This document shows positions 1 through 7,465 of a DNA stretch of 64,000 nt, piece after piece. Numbering within the stretch: position 1 is the stretch's first letter; every line of letters starts with the position of its first letter. The DNA lies in assembly GCA_048465415.1 (NCBI GenBank), contig DBFWLO010000019.1:62001-126000 (forward strand). Direction: 5' to 3'. This DNA comes from Scatosoma sp048465415. GTDB lineage: Bacteria; Bacillota; Clostridia; Christensenellales; Borkfalkiaceae. The translations under genes and the position numbers were made by a program. The notes beneath the pieces are model-generated. The model was given only the letters and a program-made list of their open reading frames with translations, did no database searches and had not been told where the DNA came from.

Positions 1-257
1 TTTTTGCCCTGTATCTGCGGGCTGATGATGTCCTCGATCTTCGGATCGGCGACGACGCGTACCTTATACCCTTCGTCCGCATATAATTTTTCGAACCCTT
101 CCTTGGCCTCGTTCCAGAAGGTCTCGCCGTACGCGCCCGTAAAGGCGGCGACGTAAATCTCCTCGGCGGACGCGGCGTTTCCGCCTCCGCAGCCCGTCAA
201 TAAACAACTTCCGCCGAGCAGTCCGCATAACCCCAAAGCAATCCATCTTTTTTTCAT
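1..257 (-). CDS. Sugar ABC transporter substrate-binding lipoprotein (N-terminal fragment)
   Basis: Only the first ~85 residues are inside the window; the gene continues past position 1. The start at 257 follows an AGAGGA ribosome site. A short basic N-terminus, a hydrophobic stretch and a lipobox ending in Cys (LLTGC, about residue 23) mark a secreted lipoprotein. The mature part begins with 'EIYVAAFTGAYGETFW', typical of extracellular solute-binding proteins of ABC importers, which hold a ligand at the membrane face. It lies 65 nt downstream of the GH89-like gene on the same strand, so it probably belongs to the same glycan-uptake operon. The ligand cannot be told from this fragment. Confidence 0.75.
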   Translation of the reverse strand, partial: MKKRWIALGLCGLLGGSCLLTGCGGGNAASAEEIYVAAFTGAYGETFWNEAKEGFEKLYADEGYKVRVVADPKIEDIISPQIQGK

Positions 258-322
258 TTTCTTTTCCTCTTTATTCATTGATATTTACTGCGAAAAATAT
301 TTTTTCGCTCCCGATCCGGCCT

Positions 323-3300
323 TTATCTTTCCTCTCTGCGCCGCCGAGATACGGCGAGCGCTCCCGTGCCTAAGAGGATCGCCGCGAGAAACAGCGAACC
401 GCCCGCGACGGAAGATTTGCAGCCCCCGCCGCCGCTCTCCTTCGCGACTTCCAGCGAGCACCAGGCCTCCGTCAAAGCGTCCTTGGCGGCGTTGACCTGC
501 TGCTGCGACGCGTCCGCGTTTTCGAGCGCCGCTTTCGCGTCCGCATAGGCGGCCGCGAGGCTCTCCCAGCTCTCTTTGGTATACAGCTTTTCCGTCAGCG
601 CAGCGCACATATCGTAGACCGTCTGCAAATCCGTTTTGTCCACAGCCGCGATCTCCGCCTTTTCCAGCCCCTCTTCCGCCGCGGTCAGCGCATCGAGCGC
701 GCTCTGGATCTCCGCCGCGTCCGCTTCGGCATTTTCCAGCGTCTCCGCCGCCTTTTGCAGCGCGTCGGTCAGCCGTTTATAGCTCGCGTAGGTATATCCG
801 TCCGCTTCGAGCGCGGAGAGCCGGTTCCGCTCCGCCTCCAATAAGGCGCGGCCTTTGCCTAGATCCATTTTCAGCCCCGCATAGGCGGATTCGAGCGCCT
901 CTCCCGCCTCGATTATCTCCCGCAGCGTCGGCTCCGCCTTATCCAGCACCCCTTTCGCTCTTTCCAAAGCCGCACGCAGCTGCGCCGCGCTTTCGTCCGT
1001 GTAAAGAGTCGTATCGACGTTGGAATATCTCGCGTATTTCGTTTGCAGATCGAGTTTCGCGCCCTCCGTATCGTCGCCGCTCAATGCGCCGATCGCGTTT
1101 TTGAGCGCGATTTCCGCCACGCGGACTTCTCCCTTTTCGGCGTTCGCATTCTCGATCACCGCTTGCGCGTATTCTTTCGCGGCGGTAAAATCCGCCCATT
1201 CCGCGTCGCCCGTGTTCTCGTTCCGCTCGATTTCTTCCGCCGTTTTATAGAGCGCTTCCAGCGCCGATTTATCCGTGTTGTTGGTCTTTTGATACATCTC
1301 CGTGAGCAGGGACGCGTACTTCTTATACAGCCGCGTGATGATCTCCGCATTGTCGCCCGTCGTTTCCGTCGCGTAAGAGGTATAGACCGCGTTCGCGTCG
1401 GGATAATAAGGCGCCGCTAAGTTTTCCGTATCCTTGCGCGCGTTGTAATAGGTATTGTACGGCTCGTACACCCACTTGGTCACGTAATCGTAAGTCTGCG
1501 AGGTGACGCGCGCCTGATAGGTCTTGTTGAAATCGCCCTTGCTCGGGAAAGACGCCGCTTTCGACGCCTTATCCAGTTCGTTGTAGAAATACTCCCAGCG
1601 CACCGCGCACCAGTCTTTGAGATACCCGGCGAGCTGTTTGTTCGCGTAATCGTACACCGCCCAGATCGGCGTGGCGTTATCCGCCATCCAGTATGTCACA
1701 AAGGTGCGTTCGATGACTTCGTAGTAAGCCGCGTCCGCTTCCGTCGCGCCGCGCGATCTCGCGCCTTCGACGCGGCTCCCGAAAAGGAAATTCTCGTTGG
1801 AAGCGAGCAGTTCGTCCATGTCGTAGATGATATCGATGATCATCTGCGTATAGGCTTTGGCCGTCCCGATCGTGTCTTTGGAATAAGCGGGATCGATCTT
1901 TTTATAGATCGGCTGCGCCAGTTCGGACAAGATCTGCCGGGTGACGTCCGTCATATCGTAGAGAAATCCGGGCGTCTGGTTTTCCTTGCCGATCGTATTG
2001 ACGAGCGCGGCGGTGAGTCCGAAGAGTTCGCTCGCGTCTTTGAAGCTCCAACCCTGCGTCTGCGTGTCCGCGTTCGGCCGCGCCTGCGTGCCGCTCAGCT
2101 TGGGCGCGCCGTTGATCACCGACTGTTCGGGCGCGCCTTTGGGCGTCGCGGAATAGAAGGTCGTGCGCAGCAGTTCGGTGAATTCGTCGAAGAGCTCGGG
2201 CGCCTCGGCGTAGGCTTCGAGCCCGTAACGCCGCTTCGCATATTCGCGCATCCAGCCAGCGATATAGGCGTCCGCTTCCGCTTTCGTTAAAGGCAGATCG
2301 CTCCGCCAGGACAGTTCGGACATGAAATCGTAATAGAGGGGATCGGTGTCGCTCCCTTCGGGGCCGAGCGCGAACCCGGACAAATTTTTGGAGGACTGTT
2401 TCAGTTTCGCAAACTGAGTGACGGCGCCGGGCAGGTCGTGCCCGAGCCCCTGATTGCCGCCGTAGTTATTCAGCCGGCACCAGAGCCACTGCGTGCCCCA
2501 GAACTCGTTCGTGGAACCGGACTTGTTTCCCGCCAGATCGATGACGAGCGTCTTGTCGACGGAGAAATAATCGAGTTCCCACTGCTGGATCGTCCAGGAA
2601 GAAACGATCCATTTTCCGCTCGGATTGAGTTTTTGGAACTGTTCTTCGAGATAGCTGAGCGTCTTGTTGGGATAGGCCGCGTGCTTGATGACGAAGCCCT
2701 GCTCCTCGACCAGATCCTTATATACGTATTTGAGGGTACGCCCGTTCGCGTCGAAGGGATACACCTTCATGTAGTAAGCGTAATACTGCTCGCTGAGATA
2801 GGTAAAAGTTTCGAGCGCTTTTTTCTGATCTTCGGCGCTCGCGGAAGCCACCGTGTACGGGCTGAGCGCGATCCCCTGCGGAGAGTTCTGCCATTTTGCC
2901 GCGAGATAGGCGGTCAGTCCGTCGAATACGGAACCGGGCAGATCGATCCTGAAATCCGCTTTCGATCTCTTGTAATAATCGTCGTGATTGTTGGGGAACA
3001 TGAAAGGCAGCGCGCCGTAGAAAGGCCTGATCTCCGGCTCTATGCCGAGCTCGAACGCCATTTCGACGACGGACGCACCCAGCTGCGCGGACAGTTCGAC
3101 CGACTTTTCGCTGACGGCGTATTCTCCGAACATCGGCACCTTATCCACCGACGCCGTCAAAAGCTCCTTCATCGCCGCCGGATTGTATTCGGGCTCGCCC
3201 TTGACGAACGCCTTGCCGAGCACGCCGTCCTGCGCCATTTTCAGCCAAACCGCGCGATAATCGAAATCGAAGAGGAACATGTTGTAGCCGTTCATCGCCA

Positions 3301-5698
3301 TCCAGTCGACGCGGCGCTGCCATTCCTGTTCCCCGTAATTCACCGCCGAATATTTGTACTCGCAGTTGACGTTGAAATAGTGCCGGTATTCGTACTCGAA
3401 AACGTTATGTACTTTATTCTCCACTTTCGGCAGAGACTTGGGCATTTCGATCTTGTAGGAGGCCGTCGCCACGTACGGGAAGTCCTGATAGCAGTAATAT
3501 TTGAGATAATAGTTGAACGCGGTCGCCAGCGATACGCCGTCGTTTCCGCGCAGGACGGGACGGTTGGCGGAAGAATTCCAGTCCACTTCCCACACGTCGC
3601 GCCCCGTGCCTTCCTCCGCGGGAATCAGCTGCACGTCGAATTTATCCCCGGTTCCAGGCCCCGCGATGCGGTCGATGAGCGCGCGCACGCTGCGCACCGT
3701 CGAAAGGCTGTAACGATCCAGCGCCGCGCGCAAGGTTTTCAGGCTCTCTTTGAGCTGCGCCAACTGCCCGAGGCTCGACGCGCCGTCGAGTTCCGTCTTG
3801 ATCTTCGCCAGCCCCTCCCGGTATTCCTTTAAAGGCCCCGGCTGATAGTCTTCCTCCGTCTGCGCGTCGGCAAACTTCTTTTCGATGTTATAGAGGGTTA
3901 CAACTTCCTGTTTGTCTTTGTCGTCTATCTCTTTCATGAGCACGGTGACGAGCGCGGAAGCGGATTTGTTTCCGTATTCGGTCGCAGCCGTGATCTCCAC
4001 CGTTTTAGACGCTTCCCCGCCCGTCGAAACGGCCGTGACCACGCCGTCGGCGTCCACCGTGGCGATCGATTCGTCGGCGCTTTTCCAAACGACGTTCTTA
4101 TTCGCCATATAGTGAGGCAGAATCAATGTGTTCAGTTTCGTCGTGCCGCCTTCATAGAGAGACACGGCGGCGGGAAGCACCTCGATGACTACGTCGTTGG
4201 GATCGGTGACGATGTCGAACGCAAATTCGTCGATGGTGCAGTTGTTCGCGCCCGGCATCAGCGACAGCGGCGTAAAGCGGAATTTACTCGCCGCCTGCTG
4301 TTTCATCTTGATGTTCCGGTATTCCGTCTTGTTCGTATTGTTCGTCCAGTTCGCGGCTTCGAACACGCCGCCCGCGTCCGTACCGTCCGCGGCAAGCATG
4401 GGCTTCCACGCCGCTCCGTCCCAGTATTCGAGCCGGAAACTCTTGATCCCCTGTTTCACAGACCACCAGCAGGAAAGGGTAATCCCGTCTATCTTCACTT
4501 CCGAACCGTAATCGAAAGTAATCCACTTCGAGCCGTTGAAATTCGCGGCGTTGTTATAAGCGACCTGCCAGCGGTTTTCCGTCAGTCCGTCCATGAGATA
4601 TTCTTTATTGGTTTCTCCCGCAAACCCGTCCGAAATAATCTGCGGCCGGATCACCGCCCGCTGGAATATCGTATATCCCCGCGTCAGTTCGCTCACCGCG
4701 TCCAGATATTTTCCCTGTTCCACGAACTCCGAGCCGAAAACCTCTTCCGCGTTCGCGACGATCGGCGTAAAGGCGTCTTTCGCCTCCTGCGGCCAATACA
4801 GCGGCTGATCGCCCACCTGCGCCGCCGTATAATAGGTCTTCGCCTCCTGATAGGCGGCGTACGCTTCCGCGTAATTCTTTTCGCTCGAAATCTGGATCTG
4901 AATCCCCCGTTTGATCTCGGTCAGAACGTCGAGATACGCGCCCGCTTTGAGGGCGATCTCTTCTTTCGTCTCCTCCGGCATGGCTTCGGCCGCCGTCAGC
5001 CCCGCTCCGATCTTTTGGAAGGTGTCCTCTTTATAGACGTCGAATCCGTCGCCTTGCTTCACCAGCCCGCGCAGCTTTTCCGTTTCGGCTTTCAGCGTCT
5101 GAAAATCTTCCCCGGAAGAAGGTATGTAATAGAACCGGAATTCGGAAATCGCCGCCGCGTCCGTGGTGAACCGCAGATATTTCGTCGTCACCGCCCCGTC
5201 GAACACCTCGTTCCACGTCCCCAGCTCGAACGGCATCGTGCCGCCTGAAATCGCCGTTTCCCAGGTGTTCCCGTCCGCGCTCGTCTCGATCTTATACGTC
5301 GACATCGTTCCCGCGATGTTGTTGTCGTTCCTCGTCACCTCGTAAAAGCCCGTGATCGTCTCTTCCTGCGTAAACGTGAAGTTGAACACTTTCTCCGCCG
5401 GCGCCCCCGACCATTTCGCTTCCCACTTCGTACCTACGTTATTGTCGAACATCTTTTCGATCCCGTAGCCGTTTTGCGTGGAGTTGACGCTTTTGGCGGA
5501 AATCCTCGCTACCGGCAGCACCAAATTCCGGTAATTGTTGTCCAGATCCCCGAGCGTGGAGACGGTTTTGGAGTTGATCTCGTCGATCGCCGCCAAAACT
5601 CTCAGTCTCTGCCAGGTGGTGAACCCTCCGCCCAGGCCCGCGGCCACGCCCAGTACGGCCGCGGCGGCAAGCAATGTCGTCCTTCTGGTCCTAGTCAT
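323..5698 (-). CDS. Giant surface protein with discoidin, Ig-like, GH89 (alpha-N-acetylglucosaminidase-like) and FIVAR domains
   Basis: 1791 residues. The start at 5698 has a GGGGAGGG site, 18 nt after the stop of the solute-binding lipoprotein gene. Order: N-terminal hydrophobic signal/anchor (8-25); F5/8 type C-like domain (about 55-195); helical linker; second discoidin-like domain (about 345-500); Big_2-type Ig-like domain (505-585); GH89 fold (about 700-1350), recognised from 'RHYFNVNCEYKYS', 'WQRRVDWMAMNG', 'WLWCRLNNYGGN' and 'ALGPEG'; then three FIVAR-like helical repeats (about 1548-1750). The C-terminus is a GGGGC segment, a hydrophobic span and an RRRR tail, a wall or membrane sorting layout. 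GH89 enzymes release terminal alpha-GlcNAc from mucin or heparan glycans. The usual nucleophile Glu is at E1114, but the usual acid/base region (about 980-988) has no Glu, so activity is uncertain. Residues 45-498 are near-duplicated in the protein at 7466-9757. Confidence 0.85.
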   Translation of the reverse strand: MTRTRRTTLLAAAAVLGVAAGLGGGFTTWQRLRVLAAIDEINSKTVSTLGDLDNNYRNLVLPVARISAKSVNSTQNGYGIEKMFDNNVGTKWEAKWSGAPAEKVFNFTFTQEETITGFYEVTRNDNNIAGTMSTYKIETSADGNTWETAISGGTMPFELGTWNEVFDGAVTTKYLRFTTDAAAISEFRFYYIPSSGEDFQTLKAETEKLRGLVKQGDGFDVYKEDTFQKIGAGLTAAEAMPEETKEEIALKAGAYLDVLTEIKRGIQIQISSEKNYAEAYAAYQEAKTYYTAAQVGDQPLYWPQEAKDAFTPIVANAEEVFGSEFVEQGKYLDAVSELTRGYTIFQRAVIRPQIISDGFAGETNKEYLMDGLTENRWQVAYNNAANFNGSKWITFDYGSEVKIDGITLSCWWSVKQGIKSFRLEYWDGAAWKPMLAADGTDAGGVFEAANWTNNTNKTEYRNIKMKQQAASKFRFTPLSLMPGANNCTIDEFAFDIVTDPNDVVIEVLPAAVSLYEGGTTKLNTLILPHYMANKNVVWKSADESIATVDADGVVTAVSTGGEASKTVEITAATEYGNKSASALVTVLMKEIDDKDKQEVVTLYNIEKKFADAQTEEDYQPGPLKEYREGLAKIKTELDGASSLGQLAQLKESLKTLRAALDRYSLSTVRSVRALIDRIAGPGTGDKFDVQLIPAEEGTGRDVWEVDWNSSANRPVLRGNDGVSLATAFNYYLKYYCYQDFPYVATASYKIEMPKSLPKVENKVHNVFEYEYRHYFNVNCEYKYSAVNYGEQEWQRRVDWMAMNGYNMFLFDFDYRAVWLKMAQDGVLGKAFVKGEPEYNPAAMKELLTASVDKVPMFGEYAVSEKSVELSAQLGASVVEMAFELGIEPEIRPFYGALPFMFPNNHDDYYKRSKADFRIDLPGSVFDGLTAYLAAKWQNSPQGIALSPYTVASASAEDQKKALETFTYLSEQYYAYYMKVYPFDANGRTLKYVYKDLVEEQGFVIKHAAYPNKTLSYLEEQFQKLNPSGKWIVSSWTIQQWELDYFSVDKTLVIDLAGNKSGSTNEFWGTQWLWCRLNNYGGNQGLGHDLPGAVTQFAKLKQSSKNLSGFALGPEGSDTDPLYYDFMSELSWRSDLPLTKAEADAYIAGWMREYAKRRYGLEAYAEAPELFDEFTELLRTTFYSATPKGAPEQSVINGAPKLSGTQARPNADTQTQGWSFKDASELFGLTAALVNTIGKENQTPGFLYDMTDVTRQILSELAQPIYKKIDPAYSKDTIGTAKAYTQMIIDIIYDMDELLASNENFLFGSRVEGARSRGATEADAAYYEVIERTFVTYWMADNATPIWAVYDYANKQLAGYLKDWCAVRWEYFYNELDKASKAASFPSKGDFNKTYQARVTSQTYDYVTKWVYEPYNTYYNARKDTENLAAPYYPDANAVYTSYATETTGDNAEIITRLYKKYASLLTEMYQKTNNTDKSALEALYKTAEEIERNENTGDAEWADFTAAKEYAQAVIENANAEKGEVRVAEIALKNAIGALSGDDTEGAKLDLQTKYARYSNVDTTLYTDESAAQLRAALERAKGVLDKAEPTLREIIEAGEALESAYAGLKMDLGKGRALLEAERNRLSALEADGYTYASYKRLTDALQKAAETLENAEADAAEIQSALDALTAAEEGLEKAEIAAVDKTDLQTVYDMCAALTEKLYTKESWESLAAAYADAKAALENADASQQQVNAAKDALTEAWCSLEVAKESGGGGCKSSVAGGSLFLAAILLGTGALAVSRRRREER
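4205..5560. repeat. Duplicated discoidin-discoidin coding segment, copy A
   Basis: This codes for about residues 46-498 of the GH89-like protein. It matches copy B (about 8266-9625) in protein sequence along its whole length, and at several places the DNA is identical for many tens of bases, for example around 5155-5230 against 9205-9285. The boundaries are approximate. It is an intragenic paralogous segment, not a mobile element. Confidence 0.85.
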
Positions 5699-5716
5699 AA
5701 CTTTCCCTCCCCTGAT

Positions 5717-7129
5717 TTAATTTCCGAGCAGCGCGCTGCGCAGAATAACGCTGTCGTGTTTGAGATTGTCCGTCCACACCTGCGTATTCCGTCCCAGCAG
5801 TACGTTGGTGGCAAAACCGCTCAGATAGACCGTGTTCCAGTTCGCTTCGAGCCCCGCGAGCGTGTCCGCGTCGATGACCGCCTCCTGCCCGTAACACGGG
5901 TGAGCGGCGCCGTCCGCAAAGACGTTATAAAGAAGCGTCTGTTCCTCGTCCAGGTATTTCGAGGCGTTTTCGAGCGCGTATTTCGTCGGCAGGACTCTCC
6001 CCGCCTTTTCCAGCGCCACGCCCGCCGCCCTGTCGCTGAACAGATAGAGCAGGAATTCTTTCGCCCCTTCCGCGTTGTCCGCCTGCGAAGGAATAAATAT
6101 CTGCTCCATATCCGTAAGCGCGTATCTCTGCGAGGAATCGTTCGCCGCAAAGGCGGCCGTAAATCCTATTTTCGATACGTCGTAGCCCGTCACTCCTTCC
6201 GCTTTGCATTGTTTCAAAGTCTCCGCGCCGCCCGCTAAAAACATCAGTTTTTTATCGACGAGCGCCTGCGCGGCGTTTTCGTTCAACACGTAATTGCCGA
6301 GTCCCGATTCCGTTTCGCCGGTGGAAAGAAGGGAATTGATCTCCCCGAACGTGGCGAGCGCGGAGGCGAAACTCCCGTTTTCATAGACGTAATCGTAACG
6401 AAGCAGCCGCTCCGCCAGCGTCAGCCCGCCGTAGGAAGCCACGGTCGGCGCGATGATCGCCCCGTTGTCCTGCGCGGAAGCGTATCCGTACATATAGAGC
6501 CTTTCGCCCGCTTGCGCGCCCTCGTTCGCGGCCGTCACGGCGGGGCGGAGATTGAGATACGCGTCCCACGTCCCGGGCAGCTTGTAGGTTCCCTGCGCCG
6601 TTCCGTCCGCCGTCATCAGCTCCTTGTTGTAAAAGAGTCCGTAAGGCTCGTAAAAGACGGGCAGCATATAAGCCGACGTCTCGGGCGAAAGCTCGCTTTG
6701 ATAGGGATTCGTCGCCCCCGTCGCCAAAAACCCGCCGAGGAACTTGTCGCGGAGTTTCGTCTCTTCCCCGAACACTGCGCGATCGAGAAGCCCGTCGAGA
6801 TTGGTCAGAGCGCGGCTGCGCGTCAAATGCTCCGTGAACCCCGCTCCCCGTCCCGTCGGCAGCAGAACCAGATCGGGCGCCGCGCCGTTGTTGAACGCGT
6901 AATCGAGCACCGTTTCCGGCGTCTGAGCGACGGAAACCTCCGCTATGTAGTTTTCCCGGTTGGCCTCGTTGAAATCGTCGCGAAGCGCCGTCCATAAAGC
7001 GGCGTCGTCATCGGCGACGGCGATCTCCACCACCCGCTCGTGCGTCGCTTCCCCTTTCCCGCACCCCGCGGCCGAGGTCAAGGCGGCGACGAGAATGACG
7101 CTCATACAAAGCGCAAAAATCCTCTTCAT
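5717..7129 (-). CDS. Extracellular solute-binding lipoprotein (family 1-like, sugar ABC importer)
   Basis: 470 residues. The start at 7129 has an AAGGAGGATC ribosome site. A signal peptide ends in a lipobox (SAAGC, Cys23), so the mature protein is lipid-anchored outside the membrane. The body has the usual family-1 binding-protein pattern: 'PDLVLLPTGRGAGFTEHL' near the N-terminus, a hinge with 'PVFYEPYGLFYNKELM', and a late 'AKEFLLYLFSDRAAG' helix. It probably captures an oligosaccharide for an ABC importer whose permease genes are not in view. It is first in a minus-strand operon followed 18 nt later by the GH89-like gene, which suggests the ligand is a product of glycan trimming. The promoter at 7181-7209 is nearly the same in layout as that of the discoidin gene at 9757. 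Confidence 0.85.
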   Translation of the reverse strand: MKRIFALCMSVILVAALTSAAGCGKGEATHERVVEIAVADDDAALWTALRDDFNEANRENYIAEVSVAQTPETVLDYAFNNGAAPDLVLLPTGRGAGFTEHLTRSRALTNLDGLLDRAVFGEETKLRDKFLGGFLATGATNPYQSELSPETSAYMLPVFYEPYGLFYNKELMTADGTAQGTYKLPGTWDAYLNLRPAVTAANEGAQAGERLYMYGYASAQDNGAIIAPTVASYGGLTLAERLLRYDYVYENGSFASALATFGEINSLLSTGETESGLGNYVLNENAAQALVDKKLMFLAGGAETLKQCKAEGVTGYDVSKIGFTAAFAANDSSQRYALTDMEQIFIPSQADNAEGAKEFLLYLFSDRAAGVALEKAGRVLPTKYALENASKYLDEEQTLLYNVFADGAAHPCYGQEAVIDADTLAGLEANWNTVYLSGFATNVLLGRNTQVWTDNLKHDSVILRSALLGN

Positions 7130-7180
7130 AGATCCTCCTTCCTACTTTTCATTTTTCGGCTTTCACCTTTTTGCAGTTTC

Positions 7181-7209
7181 ATTATAACATCTGAAATTTT
7201 TATAATATA
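7181..7209 (-). promoter_or_regulatory. Promoter of the solute-binding protein / GH89 operon
   Basis: Read on the minus strand: TATATT (7204-7209), 17-nt spacer ending ATGT, TATAAT (7181-7186), followed by GAAACTGC. The same hexamers, spacing, spacer end and downstream GAAAC occur at 9806-9834. Confidence 0.6.
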
Positions 7210-7267
7210 CCCAAATCTTGCTCCAAAGTTTTCCAAAGCTGTCATCTTATGCGCCCATTGACCGGCG

Positions 7268-7307
7268 GAAAAAGAAAAATCACCGTATTTCCCAATACGG
7301 TGATTTT
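7268..7307 (-). terminator. Rho-independent terminator after the small protein gene
   Basis: Stem arms 7276-7289 and 7294-7306 (core CACCGTATT / AATACGGTG) pair with a short loop. On the minus strand the stem is followed by TTTTTCTTTTT. It closes the transcript from 9757 through 7328. Confidence 0.8.
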
Positions 7308-7327
7308 AGCGTTGCAAATATTGATTT

Positions 7328-7456
7328 TTATTCTAAACCGTCGTCGAAAATATCGTTGCCGTCGTCGTCTCCGATCAGCCCCGACGAAGTACGGATCACG
7401 TCCGTTTCTTGCAGTTCCATTTTTTCCAGTTCCGGACTCATATAAATTTTCTTCAT
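7328..7456 (-). CDS. 42-residue acidic small protein
   Basis: The ATG at 7456 is preceded by a strong GAGGTGA ribosome site and starts 9 nt after the stop of the discoidin-domain gene, so it is the last gene of that transcript; a terminator follows. The sequence begins 'MKKIYMSPELEKMELQETD' and ends in an Asp-rich tail 'GDDDGNDIFDDGLE'. The opening 'KKIYxxPELExxxxxxxDVIxTS' pattern is, from memory, common to small uncharacterised proteins of gut Clostridia. There is no signal peptide or membrane segment. Function unknown. The ribosome site, operon position and terminator support it as a real gene. Confidence 0.75.
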   Translation of the reverse strand: MKKIYMSPELEKMELQETDVIRTSSGLIGDDDGNDIFDDGLE

Positions 7457-7465
7457 CGTTTCACC

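Noticed and set aside
2438..3832. Long open frame antisense to the GH89-like gene
   Set aside because: It mirrors GC-rich coding sequence of the real gene, has Arg/His/Val-heavy composition, no ribosome site and no recognisable family.
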